Under the pieces are notes generated by a model. That model saw nothing but the letters and a program-made list of their open reading frames with translations, was not told the origin of the DNA and did no database searches. A DNA stretch of 64,000 nt from Sabulibacter ruber (GTDB lineage: Bacteria > Bacteroidota > Bacteroidia > Cytophagales > Hymenobacteraceae). The translations under genes and the position numbers were made by a program. Below, one piece after another: positions 9,601 to 16,878 of this stretch (positions within the stretch are counted from its first letter, which is position 1; each line of letters opens with the position of its first letter). The stretch is taken from assembly GCF_017355955.1 (NCBI RefSeq), contig NZ_JAFFID010000002.1:992001-1056000 (forward strand), in the 5' to 3' direction.

Positions 9601-12600
9601 ATAAAGACGGAGTAGATGAAGGGGCGCGCCTGAGCAACAACGTGATGGCCAGCGGGGAAATCAACATCAAACTGACGCCTCCACCCAACCTGGAGGTAAG
9701 TGCGCTCACCGTTCAGAACACCGGGGTTGCCGGAAAAGAGGCTACTTTCTCCTGGACAGTGAAAAACAGCGGAGCCTCCGCGCCAAGGGCTACAGAAAAT
9801 GTGTGGCATGATCACCTGTACATTTCCAAGGAAAGCACCTTTGACAAGGCTACCAGCATCAGCCTGGGCAAATTCTACCATACCGCCGGTCCTGATTTCG
9901 TGGGCAACAAGGGTTCCTACACCGAGACCAAGAGCATCCGCTTGCCAGACGGAATCTCCGGTACGTATTATGCCTACCTGATCACCGACGAGGACAACAA
10001 GGTGTTTGAGCACACTTTTACCTCAGATAACCAGAAACGAAGCGATAAACAGATCAACATCTCCGTGGGAAGTTACGCCGATCTGGAAGTGCTCAACATT
10101 GATATGCCAGATGAGGTAACTGCCGGGCTTGAGTTCAAAATCAAGTACCAGGTGAAGAACAACGGTACCGGTAAACCAGCCGGGGTGTACCAGGACCAGA
10201 CCTCTTATTCCAGCACCACCACCTGGGATCCTACCAAAAGCCTGAAGACCCAGAACTATGACGGGCAGCCAGAGCCAAAACAGACGCAGAACAGAGAAAT
10301 GATCGTAAGAGCCCCTTATGCCATAGGCGATGCCTACTTCTTTGTGCAGACAGATTTCTCGGGCAAGGTTTACGAGAATAATGAGGAAAACAACCTGAAA
10401 ACGTACGGCAAGAAAGTGACGGTGAAATATGCACCTCTGGAACCAGACCTGAAGGTGACAGACTTTACCGTGCCGCCGGTGGCCCAGGCCGGAACCACCA
10501 TCAAACTGGATTGGAAAGTGTCTAACATAGGAAGCGGTAGCCCCGAGGTTTCTACCTGGTCAGATGCCGTGTACCTTTCCAAAGACCGGACTCTGGACGC
10601 CGGAGATAAGGTTCTCTTCTCTAAATACTTCCGCAGCGGTGGCCTGAACCCGCGCCTTTCTTACGACGCTACGTATTCCACCGAAGTGCCGAAAGGCCTG
10701 TCCGGAACCTACTACCTGATTGTACTCACGGACCCTGACAAACTGGTGACCAATGATCCAGACCGCAAGAACAACCTGGAAATTAAAGAAATCATCTTAT
10801 CAACAGCTCCGCCGGCAGACCTGGTAGTGACTAAGATCGAGGCTCCGGCCGAAGCCTACGCGGGCCAGTACCTGAAGGTGAAGTTCACCGTCAAGAACCA
10901 GGGCCAGGGAGTAGCTTCCAGCAAGTACCCAGATCTGGCCTACTGGCGCGATGCCGTATGGTTGGGATTAGATCCGGCTTTGGCTTCCAAGGCTACGAGC
11001 CAGACGCTGGGCAGCAACCAGAAAACAGACCCGTTGGCGAAAGGCGATTCTTATACAGACAGCATTGAGGTGCAGATTCCAACGTACCTCAACGGCGAGT
11101 ATTACCTCTTTGTGCGCGCCGATAACCAGGACATGGTGTTTGAGCATGACAAGGAAGAGAATAACCTCTCAGTGGCCATTCCGGTGAAGATCACCACCGC
11201 ACCTCCGGCTGACCTGATCGTGGAGAAAGTGAACCTCACGCCAAGCGTTTACCTGGGCGAAAATCTGCAGGCGGCCTATACCGTGAAAAACGTGGGCACC
11301 GTGCCGGCCGTGGGCAACCTGCGGAATAGCGCCTTCCTCTCCGCTGATGGTAACTTGAACCCGGCCTCTGATGTGCTGCTCAACTATGGAGAAACCCGCA
11401 TCAACCTGGAGCCTGGCAAGTCGTTCTCCGGAACGTTGATGGCGCCGGTACCCGGTTTGCTGCCTGCCAACTACCAGGGAATCCTGCTCACCAACTCCAG
11501 CAACGCTGTTGCTGAGAATAACCTGAATAACAACCAGAAAACAGGAGACGCGCCGGTCAACGTGAAAATCAAGACGCTTTTCCTGAATGTGCCGGAAATC
11601 GCGCCGCTGAAGCTGAATGACCAGTTGTTCTACCAGGTAGCCGTTACCGCTGACCAAGATCTGTTATTGACCCTGAACAGCGACCAGGAGTATGGCCTGA
11701 ACGAGGTGTACGTAGCCTACAACCGCATTCCAACGGCCGCCAACTTTGACTTCAAGTATTCAGACCTCAACCGACCTAACCAGAAGGTACTCATTCCGCA
11801 GACCAAAGCCGGCAACTACTATGTGCTGGTAAGGGCCTCTTCAGGGTTCAGCGGAAGCCAGAACGTTACCTTGCTGGCCAAGTCACTGCCTTTCTCCATC
11901 ATGGGCATCACGCCTAACCGCATGGGGCAGGGCAAGGTGACCGGTACGCTGCAAGGAGCCGGGTTCCGCCAGGGCATTCAGGTTACCTTGAAAGGTGCTA
12001 ATGGTGCTACGGCAGCAACCGCTCAGGTAGTGAAAATGGTGAGCAGCATGGAACTGCAACTGCGCTGGAACCTGACCAACACACCAAAAGGGATTTATGA
12101 TGTGGTGGCCACCAATCCTAACAACCAGCAACAGGTGCTGGCCAAAGGAGTGACCGTGGAAGAGATCAAGCCGTACACGGTAGACTACATTCCGCAGGCG
12201 CCCAATGTGCTGCGTAAGGGCAAAGGCGGCTTGTACACCTTCTCGTTCCGCAACACGTCTAACGTAGACATTCCGGTGCTGCACGGCAATTTCACCATGC
12301 TGGATGATGCCGAGGTATCGGTGGAGAAAGTAGAAGGAAAATTCCTGACCGGCTCTGACTGGCCGTTGGCCCCGGGCGTACCCAATTCAGATTACACCAT
12401 TGTGGGCGGCTCAAAACAGGTTCCGTTTATCGCCCGGAATGTGGCTCCCGGCGAAAAACTGACCATCGCAGTGAATGTTGGGCTGAAGGATTTCAAACTG
12501 AACCGCTTCCCGCTCACCGTGCAGTTGATGGCGTATCCGCAGGAGTATTTCATGACTAACCTCATTGAGCAGATTGAAATCACCAGACGGGCCATCCTGG

Positions 12601-15600
12601 TCAATCCGGAGCTGTTGAATGCACACAAAATTGATGGGCTGGTTAACCTGGCAGGCAACCAGCGGAAATTCGCTGACCAAGCCATTGCTCCTCTGTTCGC
12701 CAACGGGTTCCTGGCCACCGCCGATACGACCGGCTTTGATTTTACCTGTCCAACCTGCGGTAGCGTACCTGCGAACAACCAACCCGATGAAGCAGAAGAG
12801 CAGAACCCAGAGGTAGTAGCGTTTGACTATGACCCAGGGGCGAGCCCGGGATCCATCATCATGCCTACGGCCACCTTTGCGCCGGGGCAGGATTACCTGT
12901 GGGAGATCAACAAGTACAATGGCTCTGCGGGGGCAGATCCAGGCTGGGATCTGATCAAGATCAATGGTCGTTTGAACATCACGGCTACGGCCCAGAACCC
13001 GTTTGTGATCAGGGTTTCCTCGCTGGATTATGACAATTACCCAAGCTACCTGGCAGGCTGGTACCCGGCTGTGGATAAGTGCTGGCCCATTGCCGTAGCC
13101 GAAGGCGGAATCACCGGCTTCGCCGAAAACAAATTCGCGATTGACACTTCGCGCTTTGTGGCCCACAACTATACCTACAAAGGCAAGTTCTCGCTGCGGG
13201 TGACCGGCAACACGTTATACCTGTGTTTTACCGCTTATGTGCCTAAACCAAGCGAACAAGGCGTGCCGGGTGCCCCCGGCGGATGGGGCGAAGCCGGAAG
13301 CCCCGGCGGGCAAGGTGGTGCTGGCACGGGAACTGTTGGACCGGGCGCAGGTGGCCCCGGGGGAGCCGGTGGACCAAACGGCGGTGCGGGTGGACCAGGC
13401 GGTAAAGGCGGACCGGCAGGTCCAACGGGCCCTGGTGGGCCAGGCGGTCCTGGTGGACCCGGTGGTCCGGGTGGTGGCCAGGGCGGCGGTGGAGGTGAAG
13501 GTGGTCCAGGCCCGCAAGGCCCGGGTCCGGAAGGTCCAACCGGTCCTACAGGTCCGGTGGGTCCAGAGCAACCAGGCCCGCCTCCGGGAACCCCTCCGGG
13601 TACGCCTCCGCACAGAAGACCAACTTCCAGACCAAAAGGACCGGGTTCTTACCGGTACAGCAAATCGTACATTCCTGACTGGCCTCAGCAGCCGCAGCAA
13701 CCAGAAGATGACGTGGAACCGCCCACCGATCCGAAGAAGTGTGACGAGACGCTCTTCTCAGCCGATGACTGTAAGAAAAGCCTGGACTACTTAAACCAGG
13801 TGGTCAAAGTGCGTACGGGTGCCAGTGATCCTTACTCAGCGGCAGTGGGCATGGTTTCTACTTCCATTTCTGATTGTAGAATAAGTGCTGCGGTGGGTAT
13901 TGCGGGCGATGGACTCAATAGCTTGATTGCCTCCGTCTCTACGGGTGGGCCAAACCCAATTGTGCTGGGCGTAAGCACCGGCCTGAATGTGGTGAAATTT
14001 GGCCTTTCCTGGGTAAACTGTGCAGAAACGGATCCTTGGAAAAAGCAGATGATCCAGTACATCATTGACGGAATCAGCTGTCTCAATGGTTCTTCGGGCA
14101 TAGAGGTGGCCATTAACATCGCAACCTGTGCCGGTAAAGCCCTTTGCACGGATATTGTGGCTTCCTGTGACCCGAACGAGATCATAGGACCGGTAGGCTT
14201 CGGGCCGAACCGCATGGTGGCGGCTACCATGCCGATGAGCTACAAAGTAACCTATGAGAATGACTCAACCCTGGCCTCGGCACCGGCGCAACGCGTACGG
14301 GTGAAGGTACCGCTGGATGCTGATTTGAATCCGCTGAGCTTTAGACTGGGTTCCTTTGGGTTCGGGCCGTTCACTTTCAACGTGCCGGCAGATGTCGCCA
14401 GTTACCAGACTACCTTGGCGCTGGCCGATACCTTGGGCTACAACGTGGAAGTAACCGCCGGGGTAGACGTACTGGAGAACGAAGCCTTCTGGATGTTGCA
14501 AACCATTGACCCAGCTACCGGTTTACCACCCGCAGATCCGTTGAAAGGCTTCCTGCCGAAGAACAACGCCAGCGGGGCCGGAGAAGGCTTTGTGACCTAC
14601 ACCGTGCTGCCGAAGAGCGCCGCTGCCACCGGAGACACTATCCACGCCAGAGGCTCCATTGTCTTCGATACAAATGACCCGATTATCACCAACCGGGCCC
14701 AAAACATCCTGGATGCGAAAGCGCCGGAATCTAAGGTAGCGGATCTGCCAGCCATTGTGGAAGCCTCTACGGCGGTAGCGGTTACCATCCAGGACGAGGC
14801 CAAAGGCAGCGGGGTGCAGTCTTATGACCTGTACGTGTCTGAAAACGGCGGTGCCTTCACCTTGTTGAAAGAGAAACTGGCGCCAACCGCGGCCTATGCG
14901 TTCACGGGTCAGCCGGGCAAAACCTACTGCTTCTTCTCCATAGGCAGAGACAACGTGGGCAACCTGGAAGCCATGAAATTTACCGGCGAGGCTTGTCTGC
15001 TGGTGAAAGGCAATGACAATACCCGCAAAGTGGCCGTGCTGCAACCGAACGGCGGCGAGCTGTACTGCCCAGGTTCACCGGTTAAGGTAACGTGGGGAAG
15101 TCAGGGCGTGCAGAACGTGAATGTTTTCTACTCAACCAACGGCGGACAATCGTTCCAGAGCATCGCCACAAACCAAGCGGCTACGGGTTCTGTTAACTGG
15201 ACGGTTCCTGCCACGTTGGCCGCCTCTGACAACGTGGTGATTAAGGTGGAAGACGCCGCTAACACCAATGTGAAAGACGTGAGCGATAAGCCTTTCTCCG
15301 TGGGCATCACCACGCCGGTGAATGCCGGGGCAGACCAAACTATTTGCCAGAACCAGGCGGCATTTGCCCTCAGTGGTTTTAGCCCCGAAGGCGGAAAATG
15401 GGCCGGAAACGGCGTAAGCGCCACCGGAACATTTGACCCGGCCACCGCCGGCGTAGGAACCCATACGCTCACCTACACGGTGCAAGTGAACGGCTGTACT
15501 GCCACTGCTACGAAGAAAGTGACCGTGACAGCGGCCTCGGCGGTGACCTTAGCGGCCATTGCCCCGGTTGCAGAATCTGCGGCCCCGTTTGCCTTAACCG

Positions 15601-16319
15601 GTGGTTCACCGGCCGGAGGTACCTACACCGGGATGGGCGTTGTGAACGGAACCTTCAATCCTGCCCTGGTAGAAACCGGAACCTTCACCATCACCTACAC
15701 CGTGAACGGAGACTGCGGTGCCTCGGCCTCCAGAACCATTGCGGTGAACCCAGTGATTCAGGCACCCACCACGCTTGCCGCAGAGGGCATCACTTCTACT
15801 CAGATCGCTTTAACCTGGGCAGATAATACCACCTCTGAAACAGGCGTAGTAGTGGAGCGGGCCAACGCGCAGAACGGACCATTTACGGTAGTGGCTACCT
15901 TGCCGGCCAACACCACCGCCTACACCGACAATGGCCTGGTAGCGAAAACCACGTACTACTACCGCGTGAAAGCCATCAACGCCACCAACGCGCAGTCTGA
16001 GTACAGTGCCGTGGCCAACGCTACTACCAAGAACAGCATCACCGGCTCGCCGTACGGTCTGGGCAACGCCTTCGTGAAACTGTATCCTAACCCAACCCGC
16101 GACAAGGCGCAGGTAGAATACACCTCAAGCAAAGGCTCGCAGAAAGTGACCATCATTCTCTACAACGCGGTGGGTACGCCTATCCTGGAGAAAGAAGTGA
16201 AGGTGCAGAATGGCTCGTTCAAAGTTGAGCTGGATCTGAGCGACCTGGCCAGCGGTGCTTACTTCATGAGGCTGATTGACAAAGACCAGATTTTCTACAA
16301 CACAGTGGTGAGACAATAA
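3612..16319 (+). CDS. Giant multidomain T9SS-secreted surface protein (SBBP, Ig/FN3, CARDB, collagen-like, type A sorting domain)
   Basis: The product has 4235 residues from the ATG at 3612; a TTG at 3606 is less likely. Order of parts: signal peptide (1-24, MKRYCTRFSLAFFVFLVN start); a DUF7948-type N-terminal module with HFIQNRGQ (about 30-240); SBBP beta-propeller repeats marked by WATYYGG and DxxGNIxVTG (about 243-711); five units of about 180 residues, each pairing a PKD/Ig-like fold with an FN3-like fold (NATSYDVYIW motif, about 790-1710); seven CARDB domains starting with [AP]DLxV (about 1713-2650); an IPT/TIG-like segment (GITPNRMGQGKVTGTLQGAG); a collagen-like Gly-X-Y tract (about 3213-3337); a Cys-containing DUF7619-like region with SCDPNEI; a Kre9-like domain (near 3810); Ig-like and FN3 domains; and a type A T9SS C-terminal domain (KLYPNPTRDKAQVEY, last 85 residues). 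Inferred role: cell-surface or secreted adhesin/matrix protein. It stands alone and ends at a strong terminator. Confidence 0.9.
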   Translation: MKRYCTRFSLAFFVFLVNVLHLQAAPVKPAKPVHFIQNRGQIQAVNSSARVAFTATVPGATLYFTPDRVVYNFQQKESTGKSKTQQVVMRLVNANPKTKILSEQKAGEFYNYYLPHCPQGITGVPAYQQLVYQEVYPNIDLVFHANPEGVKYDFVVHPGGNPADIQMQYEGATDISIDAKGHLQIKHPLGGIQEEAPYTYQKKEGKEGAVHSNFVLKSKNNIGFKVGEYDTQKDLVIDPFATYYGGSLLDEATDVATDAAGNIYFTGKTYSEDFPTQIIGGGYNQTQHGGAYDAFLVKFDKNGVLKWATYFGGGSNEEANGLAVDASGNVVVTGYTSSTNLPRLAGGGYEQTTLKGNQDAFILKMNSNGVRLWSTYYGGDEEEEGTDVAIDNSGNIIVVGRTYSTNFPVQAVAGGYNQATRGGGSSRWSDDAFILKFSASGVRQWATYYGGAEEEIAKGVATDQNGNIWVTGSAEVGMPLHTLNGAYNQTFATGSSNGTDAFLLKFSPGGVRQWATYYGGRADDSGERIAVDAANNVLVTGTTYGMSFPLQSLTGAYNQSTFGGESDAFILKFTNGGASTWATYYGGPDEDLGSSITADKSNNIFVVGSTNGVAFPTQAIAGGLNQLQGSGDDYSDGYLLKFNAAGARQWATYYGATGEEILKGVATDAEGNVVAVGSSFSTDLPVVTNQGGHSQGGSHTQRVVVLQLTGAGRLSTGQTAQTITFDQIQDRESYETLTLNAKASSGLPVSYSVSGPAQLFNGNLVLLNGFGKVTVTANQNGNSVYAPAPAVERSFCVKIVMPEDIDVEGNNCVGTQTYSAGEVEGAIYKWTVSSGGTILSSTKDEVTVQWARTGKHTLTLTISSDCQPTGITKTYEVDVITSPKPGAIANLVPAQNAANLSLPLTFSWGASSNATSYDLYIWPASLANAPSTPFKDDLEGTTVSITSGLTNGVAYKWKVVAKSECQSTESAVQTFTLGCTPPAQPAAISGKTEVCAGMEIYSVASINGVTYNWTLSGGGEVQAVENLAMITWKTPGTYTLTVTPVGCGIAGTPRSIQVTVKQMAAPGQVSNMKPVTGSGNLSLPLSLSWSAAANSTLYDVYVWREGTTRPFSPVKADLQALSASLTDDDVNIINGVTYNWQVVAKNTCHQTDGPIQTFIINCVAPLQPSVISGKTTVCLEQQQYRVERVEGVTYTWSASEAGIISGSGNAVQVTWTKPGTHTLTVTPSVGCGQSGPARTLQVTVQNVQLPTAITNMQPASGSTNLSLPLNLIWAASTNATQYDVYVWKDGTTRPSAPLADNLTTTSYSLTTGLNYGEVYKWQVIARNSCFQVESVAQTFTLKCVTPGQPSAITGVANVCLGVQQTYSVIQVSGISYTWSTNGAGTVSGTGNMVQVTWNKAGTHTLTVTPSVGCGQAGPARTIQVTVQDPPVPGVVSNMKPVNGTTNLLVPFDLSWTAAQNATSYDVYLWPDDGKPRPAFPTYDNVTATTVRVTSSIQYGVQYKWQVVAKNACKEKEGPVQTLKPSCLPPYKPEAITGVVNVCPGIWKYQVKNSNGATHRWQISGGGTKTEDNQEVTINWTALGTYTITVTPVSACGAAGEPQTLTVVVGNPVTPAAVTSMKPANDMKNVLPSASLSWAAAANATSYDVYIWPASEATRPNHPFVANVEEPGYTIPPARHLDSDVAYKWQVVSRNNCKQTEGPVQTFHTRPLPDLEVLNKSVQATATSGGTIPVSWDVKNTGKAGTGSAQWVDRVYLSSDLDLRADEDELLGTFPQMTYLQPGQSYRQVQEVKLPSTPGTYYLFIITDNEHANCRGDLTGDKCSLDRLIGAHNLHEANEQNNYAYQLINIQTGPTADLEMISVGVQSEVFNGSTIDVSYKVFNRGEASALGKKTYASGVIPQTQVLGGRGARLGATAHCYDHYWQDGIYLSTDKNFSPETDIYLGASFVSLKSTTQKNACGDFAGIPLPTKKDYTLVTPVTLPVDKLGKYYVFVVAADKDGVDEGARLSNNVMASGEINIKLTPPPNLEVSALTVQNTGVAGKEATFSWTVKNSGASAPRATENVWHDHLYISKESTFDKATSISLGKFYHTAGPDFVGNKGSYTETKSIRLPDGISGTYYAYLITDEDNKVFEHTFTSDNQKRSDKQINISVGSYADLEVLNIDMPDEVTAGLEFKIKYQVKNNGTGKPAGVYQDQTSYSSTTTWDPTKSLKTQNYDGQPEPKQTQNREMIVRAPYAIGDAYFFVQTDFSGKVYENNEENNLKTYGKKVTVKYAPLEPDLKVTDFTVPPVAQAGTTIKLDWKVSNIGSGSPEVSTWSDAVYLSKDRTLDAGDKVLFSKYFRSGGLNPRLSYDATYSTEVPKGLSGTYYLIVLTDPDKLVTNDPDRKNNLEIKEIILSTAPPADLVVTKIEAPAEAYAGQYLKVKFTVKNQGQGVASSKYPDLAYWRDAVWLGLDPALASKATSQTLGSNQKTDPLAKGDSYTDSIEVQIPTYLNGEYYLFVRADNQDMVFEHDKEENNLSVAIPVKITTAPPADLIVEKVNLTPSVYLGENLQAAYTVKNVGTVPAVGNLRNSAFLSADGNLNPASDVLLNYGETRINLEPGKSFSGTLMAPVPGLLPANYQGILLTNSSNAVAENNLNNNQKTGDAPVNVKIKTLFLNVPEIAPLKLNDQLFYQVAVTADQDLLLTLNSDQEYGLNEVYVAYNRIPTAANFDFKYSDLNRPNQKVLIPQTKAGNYYVLVRASSGFSGSQNVTLLAKSLPFSIMGITPNRMGQGKVTGTLQGAGFRQGIQVTLKGANGATAATAQVVKMVSSMELQLRWNLTNTPKGIYDVVATNPNNQQQVLAKGVTVEEIKPYTVDYIPQAPNVLRKGKGGLYTFSFRNTSNVDIPVLHGNFTMLDDAEVSVEKVEGKFLTGSDWPLAPGVPNSDYTIVGGSKQVPFIARNVAPGEKLTIAVNVGLKDFKLNRFPLTVQLMAYPQEYFMTNLIEQIEITRRAILVNPELLNAHKIDGLVNLAGNQRKFADQAIAPLFANGFLATADTTGFDFTCPTCGSVPANNQPDEAEEQNPEVVAFDYDPGASPGSIIMPTATFAPGQDYLWEINKYNGSAGADPGWDLIKINGRLNITATAQNPFVIRVSSLDYDNYPSYLAGWYPAVDKCWPIAVAEGGITGFAENKFAIDTSRFVAHNYTYKGKFSLRVTGNTLYLCFTAYVPKPSEQGVPGAPGGWGEAGSPGGQGGAGTGTVGPGAGGPGGAGGPNGGAGGPGGKGGPAGPTGPGGPGGPGGPGGPGGGQGGGGGEGGPGPQGPGPEGPTGPTGPVGPEQPGPPPGTPPGTPPHRRPTSRPKGPGSYRYSKSYIPDWPQQPQQPEDDVEPPTDPKKCDETLFSADDCKKSLDYLNQVVKVRTGASDPYSAAVGMVSTSISDCRISAAVGIAGDGLNSLIASVSTGGPNPIVLGVSTGLNVVKFGLSWVNCAETDPWKKQMIQYIIDGISCLNGSSGIEVAINIATCAGKALCTDIVASCDPNEIIGPVGFGPNRMVAATMPMSYKVTYENDSTLASAPAQRVRVKVPLDADLNPLSFRLGSFGFGPFTFNVPADVASYQTTLALADTLGYNVEVTAGVDVLENEAFWMLQTIDPATGLPPADPLKGFLPKNNASGAGEGFVTYTVLPKSAAATGDTIHARGSIVFDTNDPIITNRAQNILDAKAPESKVADLPAIVEASTAVAVTIQDEAKGSGVQSYDLYVSENGGAFTLLKEKLAPTAAYAFTGQPGKTYCFFSIGRDNVGNLEAMKFTGEACLLVKGNDNTRKVAVLQPNGGELYCPGSPVKVTWGSQGVQNVNVFYSTNGGQSFQSIATNQAATGSVNWTVPATLAASDNVVIKVEDAANTNVKDVSDKPFSVGITTPVNAGADQTICQNQAAFALSGFSPEGGKWAGNGVSATGTFDPATAGVGTHTLTYTVQVNGCTATATKKVTVTAASAVTLAAIAPVAESAAPFALTGGSPAGGTYTGMGVVNGTFNPALVETGTFTITYTVNGDCGASASRTIAVNPVIQAPTTLAAEGITSTQIALTWADNTTSETGVVVERANAQNGPFTVVATLPANTTAYTDNGLVAKTTYYYRVKAINATNAQSEYSAVANATTKNSITGSPYGLGNAFVKLYPNPTRDKAQVEYTSSKGSQKVTIILYNAVGTPILEKEVKVQNGSFKVELDLSDLASGAYFMRLIDKDQIFYNTVVRQ
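13250..13620 (+). repeat. Collagen-like Gly-X-Y coding tract
   Basis: Inside the giant gene, about 120 residues run as Gly-X-Y triplets with frequent GGP, GPG and GPT units, followed by a proline-rich spacer (PPPGTPPGTPPHRRP). The DNA is a GGTCC/GGCGG-rich near-repeat, so it should be prone to slippage. Family knowledge: bacterial collagen-like tracts can form triple helices and projecting stalks. Confidence 0.85.
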
Positions 16320-16332
16320 AAAGCTTGCCCAT

Positions 16333-16374
16333 CAACAAAAAGGGAGACCATGTGTATGGTCTCCCTTTTTGTTG
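16333..16374. terminator. Strong hairpin terminator after the giant gene
   Basis: A nearly perfect 19-bp stem (CAACAAAAAGGGAGACCAT at 16333-16351 against 16356-16374) with a 4-nt loop. The A5 and T5 runs inside the stem allow it to work in both directions. It begins 14 bp after the stop codon. Confidence 0.9.
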
Positions 16375-16461
16375 GCAGATAGAAGTGGCTACCGTTTGCG
16401 GGTGTTTTCAGAAAAACAGGCTGAAATCGTTTGTGAGAACTCCTGCAGTGCCGGCGAGTTC

Positions 16462-16497
16462 AACCCTCACAGGTCTTGAAGACCTGTGAGGGTTTTT
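16462..16497. repeat. Perfect 16-bp palindrome followed by a T tract
   Basis: AACCCTCACAGGTCTT (16462-16477) pairs exactly with 16479-16494 around a single G, and the right arm runs into T5. It could be a second terminator for the + strand or a dispersed palindromic repeat; it is near other palindromes, which favours the latter. Confidence 0.7.
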
Positions 16498-16533
16498 GTT
16501 CCTGTTGTCTGGGCGATTTGGGAAACGCCGTTT

Positions 16534-16832
16534 GCGGAAGACACTCGTAGGAGCTGCGCACACTACGAGGTCTTTGGAGCCTACCTGTTCCCGCAACTGA
16601 GGTCTATTTTGGCAATGTGCTGGCGCGAGTCTCCAGACTCGTGCCGCTGGATGAATGGAGTCTCCAGACTCCCGAGTTCCGGCTGGTGGTTTATTGCGAG
16701 TCTGGAGACTCGCTTTATCCCAGGTCACGAGTCTGAAGTCTCGCGCCAGCTTTTCTATCATTTAGACTCAGGACTCAGAATTCAGAACTCAATAAGACCC
16801 CGTAGTGTGCGCAGCTCCTACGAGTGTCTTCG
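16534..16832. repeat. 299-bp nested inverted-repeat element (MITE-like)
   Basis: Outer arms: 16534-16575 contains AGACACTCGTAGGAGCTGCG and continues to GGTCTT; the same approximately 39-nt sequence recurs inverted at 16794-16832 with one or two mismatches. Inner arms: 16621-16643 and 16727-16749 are inverted copies (21 of 23 positions). Between them lie two smaller palindromes, GGAGTCTCCAGACTCC (16657-16672) and GCGAGTCTGGAGACTCGC (16696-16713). A third, single copy of the outer arm is at 61031-61068. No coding capacity and no obvious target duplication. It lies between two convergent genes. Confidence 0.8.
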
Positions 16833-16839
16833 ACAGTAG

Positions 16840-16875
16840 CGTTTCAGGCCTGTTTTCCTAAAAACAACCCAAAAG
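16840..16875. repeat. Intergenic TTTT-AAAA hairpin, member next to murF
   Basis: A GTTTcaggccTGTTTT arm, a ccta apex and an AAAACA...AAAA arm lie 4-40 bp downstream of the murF stop (murF is on the minus strand). Outer arms are imperfect. A related degenerate copy lies at about 16393-16429. Confidence 0.6.
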
Positions 16876-16878
16876 CCA

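Noticed and set aside
13237..13794. Long overlapping frames on both strands in the collagen-like region
   Set aside because: They arise from the periodic GC-rich codons; the Gly-X-Y frame is the one continuous with the giant protein.
16408..16839. Frames of 117 residues on both strands in the nested repeat, similar to a frame at 61010-61387 (shared LVVCAAPTSV)
   Set aside because: Similarity comes from the 39-nt repeat arm; no start signals or domain features.
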